The notes beneath the pieces were generated by a model, which worked only from the letters and a program-made list of their open reading frames with translations, had not been told where the DNA came from and made no database searches. Below, piece after piece: positions 1 through 6,574 of a stretch of DNA of 8,853 nucleotides. The position numbers and the translations under genes were made by a program. The stretch covers positions 1-8,853 of the forward strand of contig JADGOF010000068.1 of the NCBI GenBank assembly GCA_017883105.1, read 5' to 3'. Origin of the DNA: Acidimicrobiales bacterium. GTDB lineage: Bacteria; Actinomycetota; Acidimicrobiia; Acidimicrobiales; RAAP-2. How positions within the stretch are numbered: the first letter of the stretch is position 1; each line of letters begins with the position of its first letter.

Positions 1-397
1 CCAACTCCTCGGCCGCGGCGAGGAGCTCGACCGTGTCGGGCAGCAGCGTCCGGTCGTCGCCGATGACTTCGAGCTTGATCCAGTCGGTCTCGAAGGCCTC
101 GCGAGCCAGTTTGGCGGTGAGGATGGCGTCGGAGGCCGTGAAGCATCCTGCGGTGTTGGGGAGGACCTGAATCCCCAGCTGGCCGAGGAGATCAACCAAC
201 GAATGGCGGGTGGTCGGGTCGACCCTGCGCACGGCCACCGTGGCCATGGCCGTTCCCGAGGCGGTGAGCGCCTCCCTCAGGGACTCGGGACTCGACATCC
301 CCCCGGTGCCCATGATGAGGCGCGAGGCCACGACCGATCCGGCGATAGTGAGCTCATCCCCGGAGGAGAGCACGGGCGCGGTGTCGTCAGGAGCCAT
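1..397 (-). CDS. thiG: Thiazole synthase ThiG, N-terminal part (cut by window edge)
   Basis: ThiG builds the thiazole phosphate ring of thiamin in the cytoplasm from a deoxyxylulose phosphate-derived imine, dehydroglycine and sulfur delivered by ThiS thiocarboxylate. The 132 visible residues hold the N-terminal half of the (beta/alpha)8 barrel. They show the family opening SRLIMGTG (residues 25-32), the VAVRRVD strand (54-60), PNTAGC (80-85) and WIKLEVIGDD (106-115), where Lys108 matches the lysine known to form the Schiff base with the sugar substrate. The C-terminal half lies beyond position 1. The start is the ATG at 395-397, 18 bases after the thiS stop. No strong Shine-Dalgarno precedes it (only a GGGAC-like stretch), so translational coupling to thiS is plausible. 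It is the third gene of the thiO-thiS-thiG run, and the substrates made by its two neighbours are exactly what it needs. Identity is secure. The exact start is less so, because the first 20 or so residues are poorly conserved in the family. Confidence 0.95.
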   Translation of the reverse strand, partial: MAPDDTAPVLSSGDELTIAGSVVASRLIMGTGGMSSPESLREALTASGTAMATVAVRRVDPTTRHSLVDLLGQLGIQVLPNTAGCFTASDAILTAKLAREAFETDWIKLEVIGDDRTLLPDTVELLAAAEEL

Positions 398-415
398 CGG
401 GTCCCACGGTACCGG

Positions 416-619
416 TCAGCCGCCCGCGGCCGCGGCGACGATCTCGATGGCGTCGCCGGCCCGCACCTCGGTTCCGTGCCAGGTACTCTTCGGGACGACC
501 TCACCGTTGCATGCCACGGCGATGCCCCGTGGCGAGGGGCAGAAGGTGGCGACCAGGTCGGCCACCGTGGTGCCGGGAGGGCCGTCCCACGGGGATCCGT
601 TGACCGTGATCGGCTTCAC
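416..619 (-). CDS. thiS: Sulfur carrier protein ThiS
   Basis: A 67-residue ubiquitin-like (beta-grasp) sulfur carrier. In the known pathway ThiF adenylates its C-terminal glycine, which is then converted to a thiocarboxylate that donates sulfur to ThiG. The sequence opens KPITVNG, as is typical of ThiS, has the central strand GIAVACNGEVVPKSTW (residues 32-47), then GDAIEIV (55-61), and ends in the required Gly-Gly (66-67) after an alanine run. The length fits the family (about 65-70). I chose the GTG at 617-619. An in-frame upstream reading exists but is only the thiO shadow, the GTG sits just before the conserved first strand, and a GAGGA ribosome site lies 7 bases upstream. The GTG overlaps the thiO stop in a GTGA tetranucleotide, a usual sign of coupled translation. 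No ThiF-like activating enzyme is visible in the window. Confidence 0.93.
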   Translation of the reverse strand: MKPITVNGSPWDGPPGTTVADLVATFCPSPRGIAVACNGEVVPKSTWHGTEVRAGDAIEIVAAAAGG

Positions 620-1806
620 CCCGGGATCCTCGACGTGCCGGGGAGTGGCTCGCCAGCCGATCGGTCGCCGGTGGCCGGTCCGAAGCGCTCGGGACCGAAC
701 GCGGCGAACAGGTCGGACGGGTCGTTGCCGACGAGGAGCCGGACCACCTCGTCGGCCGTCACCGGAGCCAACAGGATGCCGTTGCGGTGATGGCCGGTGG
801 CCACGATGAGCCCGGCCACCCCGGTCGGGCCCACCAGGGGCGCATTGTCGGGCGACCCGGGTCGGAGCCCGGTGGTGGTGTCGGTGAGGGTGTACTCGTC
901 GAGGGCGGGGACCAGCTCCCGGGCATCGTCGAGGAGGTCGCTGACCGCGCCGACCTGCACGGCGAGATCGAACCCCTTCTCCTCGACGGTCGCCCCCACC
1001 ACGACGCCGCCGCCGTCCCGGGGCACCAGGTAGCAGTTGCGGCCGTGGACCAGGGCCCGGACGGTCCGGCGCAATCGGGGCGCGTCGGGGGGAGCTTGCA
1101 GTCGGAGGGTCATCCCCTTGACCGGCCGCACCGGCGGTTGCACCTTGAGGCCGGTCACCTGGCCCGACTCGCACCCCGCGGCGATGACCACGGCACCGGC
1201 GGCCCGGCTCCCCCCGCCGGCCAACGAGACGCCGGTCACCCGTCCGCCCTCGAGGGCGACTCCTTCGGCCCGGTCGGATACGAAGGCGACGCCGGCATGC
1301 TCGCAGGCGGCGAGCAGGGCCTCGACCACCAATCGATTGTCCACCTGGTGGTCACCGGGCAACTCGGCTCCGCCGCGGATGCCCGGGGACAGCAGCGGCT
1401 CCGAGGAGCGGCACTCCCGGGCGGAGAGCCGCCGGGCGGCCAGGCCAAGCTGCAACTGGAACCCGAGCACGTCGTCGGTGGCCGCCCGGTCCGAGGGATC
1501 GAAGGCCACCAGCAGGGCACCGTCGGCCCGGTAGTGGACCAGGCGCCCCGAGGCTTCCTCGAGGTCGCGGGCGAATCCGGGCCACACCAGGGCGGCCCGT
1601 ATCAGCAGGCCGGTCAGCGCCTCCTCCCCGAAGTGGGCTTCGGCCACCGGGGCCAACATGCCGCCCGCGGCCCACGAGGCCCCCCGGCCCGGGGACGGGT
1701 CGACCACGGTGACCGACCTGCCGGAGGCCGCCGCCTGCCAGGCGACGGACAGACCGATGATCCCACCGCCCACCACGAGGACGTCGACGGGAGGGTCCGG
1801 GGCCAT
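616..1806 (-). CDS. thiO: Glycine oxidase ThiO (FAD-dependent)
   Basis: ThiO is a cytoplasmic flavoenzyme of the DAO family that oxidises glycine with O2 to the imine dehydroglycine, which ThiG uses for the thiazole ring. The 396-residue protein begins with the dinucleotide-binding motif VVGGGIIGLS (residues 11-20) and the acidic end of the second strand at VVDPSPGRGAS (34-44). AAGGMLAPVAE (46-56) follows, as usual for ThiO. A second FAD contact strand ends at VVIAAGCES (206-214). The C-terminal part carries GLRPGSPDNAPLVGP (313-327) and GHHRNGILLAPVTA (338-351), both hallmark ThiO motifs. The last 20 or so residues form an uncharacterised Gly/Pro-rich tail. The start is the ATG at 1804-1806: an in-frame TAG lies only four codons upstream and the next in-frame start would cut into the FAD motif. 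No Shine-Dalgarno fits in this space, and a -10-like box ends 6 bases before the ATG, suggesting a leaderless mRNA. The stop overlaps the thiS start by 4 bases. Sarcosine or D-amino-acid oxidase relatives are less likely given thiS and thiG next door. Confidence 0.95.
   Translation of the reverse strand: MAPDPPVDVLVVGGGIIGLSVAWQAAASGRSVTVVDPSPGRGASWAAGGMLAPVAEAHFGEEALTGLLIRAALVWPGFARDLEEASGRLVHYRADGALLVAFDPSDRAATDDVLGFQLQLGLAARRLSARECRSSEPLLSPGIRGGAELPGDHQVDNRLVVEALLAACEHAGVAFVSDRAEGVALEGGRVTGVSLAGGGSRAAGAVVIAAGCESGQVTGLKVQPPVRPVKGMTLRLQAPPDAPRLRRTVRALVHGRNCYLVPRDGGGVVVGATVEEKGFDLAVQVGAVSDLLDDARELVPALDEYTLTDTTTGLRPGSPDNAPLVGPTGVAGLIVATGHHRNGILLAPVTADEVVRLLVGNDPSDLFAAFGPERFGPATGDRSAGEPLPGTSRIPG
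627..631 (-). promoter_or_regulatory. Ribosome binding site of thiS
   Basis: GAGGA on the minus strand, inside the 3' end of thiO, with 7 bases between it and the GTG at 617-619. This good Shine-Dalgarno match at normal spacing is the main support for the GTG start of thiS. Confidence 0.6.
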
Positions 1807-1812
1807 CGCCCC

Positions 1813-1818
1813 ATACTA
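1813..1818 (-). promoter_or_regulatory. Candidate -10 box for a leaderless thiO transcript
   Basis: On the minus strand the hexamer TAGTAT ends 6 bases before the thiO ATG, so transcription would be expected to start at or next to the A of the start codon. A TTCACG (1839-1844) could serve as a -35, but with a long 20-base spacer, so it is doubtful. The fit of TAnnnT, the spacing and the lack of a Shine-Dalgarno point the same way. It remains an inference without transcript data. Confidence 0.45.
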
Positions 1819-1863
1819 CGGGGGCATTCCCTCCATGCCGTGAAGGTGCACGAACGCGAATAC

Positions 1864-1895
1864 TTGACGAGCGCCCGGTGGGGTGCGTGTACAAT
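1864..1895 (+). promoter_or_regulatory. Candidate gltB promoter
   Basis: TTGACG (1864-1869) and TACAAT (1890-1895) resemble sigma-70-type -35 and -10 boxes. The spacer is 20 bases, longer than the usual 17-18, so the pair would be weak alone or need an activator, or only the -10 is real. Predicted start near 1902 gives a leader of about 60 bases before gltB. This is the only good match in the divergent gap for this direction. Confidence 0.4.
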
Positions 1896-1913
1896 CTTCG
1901 GACCACGCATGGG

Positions 1914-1954
1914 CCAACGTCGTCCCGCGCGGGTAGATCCACTTCCCTCGTTGG
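1914..1954 (+). other. Possible stem in the gltB leader covering part of the ribosome site
   Basis: CCAACG (1914-1919) is an exact reverse complement of CGTTGG (1949-1954), and the last two G of the right arm are the first two bases of the GGAG ribosome site of gltB. The 29-base loop contains the self-complementary CCCGCGCGGG (1924-1933). In RNA this could hold back translation initiation. Six pairs across a long loop is modest and may be chance; no known riboswitch family was recognised. Confidence 0.25.
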
Positions 1955-1956
1955 AG
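1953..1956 (+). promoter_or_regulatory. Ribosome binding site of gltB
   Basis: GGAG with a 7-base spacer to the ATG at 1964. Together with the absence of any other in-frame ATG, GTG or TTG before the catalytic cysteine codon, it fixes the gltB start. Confidence 0.65.
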
Positions 1957-1963
1957 CGACCCG

Positions 1964-4900
1964 ATGACGACTTGCGACGGCACCCACAACGACGCCCCTG
2001 GTTCGACCACGGCAGTCCGCCTCGGCCCGCCTCGGCCCCCGGCAGGTGGCCTCTACGACGGCCGGTTCGAGCACGACGCGTGCGGTGTGGCCCTGGTGGC
2101 CGACCTCAAGGGCCGGGCCACTCACCACCTGGTGCGCCAGGCCATCTCCGCCCTCGAGCACCTGGCCCACCGGGGGGCTACCGGCAGCGAGGAGGACAGC
2201 GGCGACGGGGCCGGCATCCTCATGCAGATCCCTCACGACTTCTACGCCCACGAAGTGGCGTTCGAGCTGCCGGCACAGGGCCGGTACGCCACCGGGATGG
2301 CCTTTCTCTCCAAGCGGACCGATGAGGCCACGGCCGCCCGGGCCGCCATCGAGAAGATGGCCGAGGACGAGGGACTCGACGTCCTCGGCTGGCGCGACGT
2401 CCCGATCAACGTGGACACCCTGGGGTCGATCTCCGAGGCGGCCCGACCGTCGATGCACCAGCTGTTTGTGGCCCCTGCCTCGCCGTCGGTGCTGGAGGGC
2501 GACGACCCGGCACTGGCCATCGACCGGTTGGCGTTCGTGCTCCGCAAGCGGACCGAGCACCAGATCGACGGGTGCTACTTCGCGTCGTTGTCGTCTCGCA
2601 CCATCGTCTACAAGGGGATGCTCACCTCCCATCAGCTTGCCGAGTTCTTTCCCGATCTGTCCGACGAGCGGGTGGTCAGTGGGCTGGCCCTCGTGCATTC
2701 GCGGTTTTCGACCAACACCTTCCCCTCGTGGCCCCTGGCCCATCCCTACCGTTACCTGGCCCACAACGGCGAGATCAACACGGTGGCCGGCAATCGCAAC
2801 TGGATGCGGGCCCGTGAGGCCCTTTGCGCGACCGAGCTGATCCCAGGCCTGGAGCGGGCGTTCCCCATCGTGACCCCCGGGGCCAGCGACTCCGCCTCCT
2901 TCGACGAGGTGCTCGAGCTCCTCCACCTGGGAGGCCGGCCGCTGCACCACGCGGTGCTGATGATGATCCCCGAGGCGTGGGAGAACCACCGGACCATGGA
3001 TCACGCCCGGCGGGCCTTCTACCGCTACCACGCGTCCTTGATGGAGCCCTGGGACGGTCCGGCCGCGGTGGCCTTCACCGACGGCACGGTGATCGGCGCC
3101 GTGCTCGACCGCAACGGGCTCCGGCCGGCCCGGTACTGGGTCACCGACGACGGCCTGGTGGTGCTGGCCAGTGAGGTGGGCGTGTTGGACGTCCCGCCGG
3201 AGAATGTGGTCCGCAAGGGCCGCCTGCAGCCGGGCCGGATGTTCCTGGTGGACACCGAGGCGGGCCGGATCGTCGACGACGACGAGATCAAGGCCGCCCT
3301 GGCCGCCCAGCAGCCCTACGCCGAGTGGCTGGACGACGGTCAGATCGAGCTCGAGGACCTCCCGCCACGTACCATGCTCACCCCCCAGCACGCATCGGTG
3401 GTCGGGAGGCAGCGCCTGTTCGGGTACACGAACGAAGAGCTCCGGCTCATCCTCCAGCCGATGGCCAAAGCGGGAACCGAGCCGATCGGCTCGATGGGCA
3501 CCGACACCGCCATTGCCGTCCTCTCCGACCGGCCGCGACTGCTCTACGACTACTTCACCCAGCTCTTCGCCCAAGTGACCAACCCTCCGCTGGATGCCAT
3601 CCGCGAGGAACTTGTCACCTCGCTCATGTCCACCCTGGGCCCGGAGTCGAACCTGCTCGATCCGACGGCGGAGTCGTGCCGTCAGATCCTGCTTCCCATG
3701 CCGGTCATCGACAACGACGACCTGGCCAAGCTCCTCTACGTCAACGAAGACGGGAGCACCCCCGGCTTCAGCGCCTTCGCCATCGACGGCCTCTTCGAAG
3801 TGGCCGGCGGGGGAGAAGCGCTACGAGCGGCACTTGACGACGTGCGCCGTCGGGTGAGCGCAGCCATCGAGGAGGGGTCGGACATCATCGTGCTGTCCGA
3901 CCGCAACTCGACTTCCGAGCTGGCCCCCATACCGTCGTTGCTGCTGGTCTCCGCCGTGCACCACCATCTGGTACGGGAGAAGACCCGGACCCGGGTCGGC
4001 CTAGTGGTCGAGTCGGGCGATGCCCGTGAGGTCCACCACATGGCGCTGCTCAAGGGGTTCGGCGCTGCGGCCATCAATCCGTACCTCGCCTTCGAGAGCA
4101 TCGACGACATGATCGCCTCGGGCCTGCTGACCGGGGTCACCCCCCGTCAGGCCCAGAAGAACTACATCAAGGCGGCGTCCAAGGGCATCGTCAAGGTGAT
4201 GTCCAAGATGGGGATCTCGACGGTCGCCTCCTACACCGGGGCCCAGGTGTTCGAGGCGGTGGGCCTGGCCTCCGACATGATCGACGAGTACTTCACCGGT
4301 ACCGTCTCCCGGATCGAGGGAGTCGGGCTCGACGTCCTGGCTGACGAGGTGGTCCGTCGCCACCGGCTGTCCCATCTCGACCGGCCCACCGAACTGGCCC
4401 ACCGCGAGCGCGAAGTGGGAGGGGAGTACCAGTGGCGCCGTGAAGGGGAGATCCACCTCTTCAACCCGAAGACGGTGTTCAAGCTGCAACACGCCACTCG
4501 ATCCAAGCGGTACGAGGTATTCAAGGAGTACACCAGGGCGGTCGACGACCAGTCGGCGAACCTGGCCACCTTGCGCGGCCTGATGCGGCTGAAGACCGGC
4601 ACCCTGGCGCCGATCTCCATCGACGAGGTCGAGCCGGCGTCATCGATCCTCGCCCGTTTCTCCACCGGGGCCATGTCGTACGGATCCATCTCGGCCGAGG
4701 CCCACGAGACGCTGGCCATCGCCATGAACCGGCTCGGCGGCCGTTCCAACACCGGAGAAGGCGGTGAGGACCCCGACCGGTTCACCCCCGACGCCAACGG
4801 CGACCAGCGGCGCAGCGCCATCAAGCAGGTGGCCTCCGGTCGCTTCGGCGTGACCTCGGAGTACCTGGTCAACGCCGACGACATCCAGATCAAGATCGCC

Positions 4901-6574
4901 CAGGGGGCCAAGCCCGGCGAGGGTGGGCAGCTGCCCGGGCACAAGGTCTACCCGTGGATCGCCAAGACCAGGTTCTCCACCCCAGGCGTCGGCCTCATCT
5001 CGCCGCCCCCGCACCACGACATCTACTCCATCGAGGACATCGCCCAGCTCATCCACGACCTCAAGTCGGCCAACCCGACCGCCCGGGTGCATGTGAAGCT
5101 GGTGGCCGAGGTGGGGGTGGGCACGGTGGCCGCCGGGGTGGCCAAGGCCCACTCCGATGTGGTCCTCATCTCCGGCCATGACGGCGGCACGGGAGCCACG
5201 CCGCTCACCTCGCAGAAGCACGCCGGGATTCCCTGGGAGCTGGGGCTGGCCGAGACCCAGCAGACCCTGATGGCCAACGACCTGCGCGACCGCATCGTGG
5301 TCCAGGTCGACGGACAGATGAAGACCGGGCGGGACGTGATCATCGGCGCCCTGTTGGGGGCCGAGGAGTTCGGCTTCGCTACCGCGCCGTTGGTGGTCTC
5401 GGGCTGCATCATGATGCGGGTCTGCCACCTCGACACCTGCCCGGTTGGCATCGCCACCCAGAACCCGACACTCCGGGCCCGATTCTCCGGCACCCCCGAG
5501 TTCGTCGAGACCTTCTTCGAGTACATCGCCGAGGAGGTGCGCGAGTACCTGGCCGCCCTGGGTCTGCGTTCGCTGGAGGAGGCCATCGGCCGGGTGGAGC
5601 TGATCGACGCTGAAGAGGCGGTCTCCCACTGGAAGGCGGCCGGCCTCGACCTGTCGCCGATCCTCATGCAGCCCGAGCTGCGCGACGGGGCGGTGCGCTA
5701 CTGCATCAACGAACAGGACCACGGTCTCGAGCGAGCTCTCGACCACGCCTTCCTCGAGGCCTGTCGACCGGCCATCGACGAGGGTACCTCGGTCGCCGCC
5801 GAGGTGACGGTCACCAACGTCGATCGCACGGTGGGTACGCTGCTCGGCTACGAGATCACCCGCAGACACGGGGGAGCCGGGCTCCCCGACGGAACCATCG
5901 ACCTGACCTTCCGGGGGTCGGCCGGCCAGAGCTTCGGGGCCTTCGTGCCCCGGGGGGTGACCATGCGCCTGTTGGGCGACACCAACGACTACCTGGGCAA
6001 GGGACTGTCCGGAGGCCGGATCATCGTGCGGCCGCCCGACGAGTCGCCGTTCGCCGCCGAGGACAACATCGTGGCCGGTAATGTGATCCTGTACGGGGCC
6101 ACCGCCGGCGAGGTCTTCCTTCGCGGCCAGGTAGGTGAGCGGTTCTGTGTGCGTAACTCGGGGGCCATCGCCGTGGTCGAGGGCGTGGGGGACCATGCCT
6201 GCGAGTACATGACCGGGGGCCGGGTGGTGGTCCTTGGGCCCACCGGTCGCAACTTCGGTGCCGGCATGTCGGGCGGCGTGGCCTACGTCTACGACCCGCA
6301 CGGCCTGCTGTCCGGGGTCTACAACAACGAGATGGTCGACCTCGAGCGGCTGTCTGCCGAGGACCGGGTGTGGCTGAAGGACCGGGTGACCTTGCACCGG
6401 GACGAGACGGACTCCGCGGTGGCCGAGGAGATCCTGGTGGACTGGATCAGTGCCTCGGAGCAGTTCCTCAAGGTGATGCCCCGGGACTACCGCCGGGTGC
6501 TGGAGGCCACCGAGTTGGCGGTGGCCGAGGGACGGTCGGTCGACCAAGCGGTGATGGAGGCGTCCCATGGGTGA
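1964..6574 (+). CDS. gltB: Glutamate synthase large (alpha) subunit GltB
   Basis: GltB is the catalytic subunit of GOGAT. It hydrolyses glutamine, channels the ammonia and reductively aminates 2-oxoglutarate to glutamate in the cytoplasm. The 1536 residues follow the family order. First comes a propeptide of 39 residues, to be cleaved before the catalytic Cys40 (HDACGVALV). The class II glutaminase domain (about 40-430) has SRFSTNT (246-252), HNGEIN (267-272) and LDRNGLRP (381-388). The central domain has EPIGSMGTD (506-514) and TNPPLD (539-544). The FMN barrel has SYGSIS (905-910), GGRSNTGEGGE (925-935), KPGEGGQLPG (983-992) and SGHDGGTGA (about 1071-1079). The 3Fe-4S ligands are Cys1148, Cys1154 and Cys1159 (C-x5-C-x4-C). 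A C-terminal GXGXG beta-helix domain runs from about 1318 (GSAGQSFG) to GAGMSGG (1432-1438). All key residues are present and the length is normal. The propeptide is Gly/Pro-rich and contains a 10-base tandem duplication. gltB overlaps gltD by 8 bases, so the two subunits are made together. Confidence 0.98.
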   Translation: MTTCDGTHNDAPGSTTAVRLGPPRPPAGGLYDGRFEHDACGVALVADLKGRATHHLVRQAISALEHLAHRGATGSEEDSGDGAGILMQIPHDFYAHEVAFELPAQGRYATGMAFLSKRTDEATAARAAIEKMAEDEGLDVLGWRDVPINVDTLGSISEAARPSMHQLFVAPASPSVLEGDDPALAIDRLAFVLRKRTEHQIDGCYFASLSSRTIVYKGMLTSHQLAEFFPDLSDERVVSGLALVHSRFSTNTFPSWPLAHPYRYLAHNGEINTVAGNRNWMRAREALCATELIPGLERAFPIVTPGASDSASFDEVLELLHLGGRPLHHAVLMMIPEAWENHRTMDHARRAFYRYHASLMEPWDGPAAVAFTDGTVIGAVLDRNGLRPARYWVTDDGLVVLASEVGVLDVPPENVVRKGRLQPGRMFLVDTEAGRIVDDDEIKAALAAQQPYAEWLDDGQIELEDLPPRTMLTPQHASVVGRQRLFGYTNEELRLILQPMAKAGTEPIGSMGTDTAIAVLSDRPRLLYDYFTQLFAQVTNPPLDAIREELVTSLMSTLGPESNLLDPTAESCRQILLPMPVIDNDDLAKLLYVNEDGSTPGFSAFAIDGLFEVAGGGEALRAALDDVRRRVSAAIEEGSDIIVLSDRNSTSELAPIPSLLLVSAVHHHLVREKTRTRVGLVVESGDAREVHHMALLKGFGAAAINPYLAFESIDDMIASGLLTGVTPRQAQKNYIKAASKGIVKVMSKMGISTVASYTGAQVFEAVGLASDMIDEYFTGTVSRIEGVGLDVLADEVVRRHRLSHLDRPTELAHREREVGGEYQWRREGEIHLFNPKTVFKLQHATRSKRYEVFKEYTRAVDDQSANLATLRGLMRLKTGTLAPISIDEVEPASSILARFSTGAMSYGSISAEAHETLAIAMNRLGGRSNTGEGGEDPDRFTPDANGDQRRSAIKQVASGRFGVTSEYLVNADDIQIKIAQGAKPGEGGQLPGHKVYPWIAKTRFSTPGVGLISPPPHHDIYSIEDIAQLIHDLKSANPTARVHVKLVAEVGVGTVAAGVAKAHSDVVLISGHDGGTGATPLTSQKHAGIPWELGLAETQQTLMANDLRDRIVVQVDGQMKTGRDVIIGALLGAEEFGFATAPLVVSGCIMMRVCHLDTCPVGIATQNPTLRARFSGTPEFVETFFEYIAEEVREYLAALGLRSLEEAIGRVELIDAEEAVSHWKAAGLDLSPILMQPELRDGAVRYCINEQDHGLERALDHAFLEACRPAIDEGTSVAAEVTVTNVDRTVGTLLGYEITRRHGGAGLPDGTIDLTFRGSAGQSFGAFVPRGVTMRLLGDTNDYLGKGLSGGRIIVRPPDESPFAAEDNIVAGNVILYGATAGEVFLRGQVGERFCVRNSGAIAVVEGVGDHACEYMTGGRVVVLGPTGRNFGAGMSGGVAYVYDPHGLLSGVYNNEMVDLERLSAEDRVWLKDRVTLHRDETDSAVAEEILVDWISASEQFLKVMPRDYRRVLEATELAVAEGRSVDQAVMEASHG
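2017..2036 (+). repeat. 10-base perfect tandem duplication in the gltB propeptide region
   Basis: CCGCCTCGGC occurs twice back to back (2017-2026 and 2027-2036). It encodes part of the proline/arginine-rich propeptide just upstream of Cys40. Because the unit is not a multiple of three, the two copies are read in different frames, and loss or gain of one copy would shift the gltB frame. Confidence 0.8.
6556..6560 (+). promoter_or_regulatory. Ribosome binding site of gltD
   Basis: GGAGG near the end of gltB with a 6-base spacer to the ATG at 6567. This strong site selects a gltD start that overlaps the gltB stop (ATGGGTGA). Confidence 0.75.

Noticed and set aside
416..1174. A 252-codon minus-strand frame ending with the ThiS sequence, which could be read as a ThiS with a long N-terminal extension
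   Set aside because: The upstream part is the thiO gene in another frame. The GTG at 617-619 with GAGGA upstream and the 4-base overlap gives a normal 67-residue ThiS.
1816..1834. A minus-strand GGAGGG followed by a three-codon ATG...TAG reading before thiO, as a possible regulatory mini-ORF
   Set aside because: Only about 2 bases separate the GGAGG from the ATG, too close for initiation, and it would lie upstream of the likely leaderless start.
787..2325. A 512-codon plus-strand frame opposite thiO and entering gltB
   Set aside because: It is antisense to conserved thiO and out of frame with gltB, has no recognisable motif, and its start has no ribosome site.
1352..3574. A 740-codon open frame on the minus strand running across the 3' side of the divergent gap and into gltB
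   Set aside because: It overlaps thiO in another frame and gltB antisense, has no domain signature and low-complexity Gly/Arg/His/Val content. Strong GC bias at third positions creates such long antisense frames.
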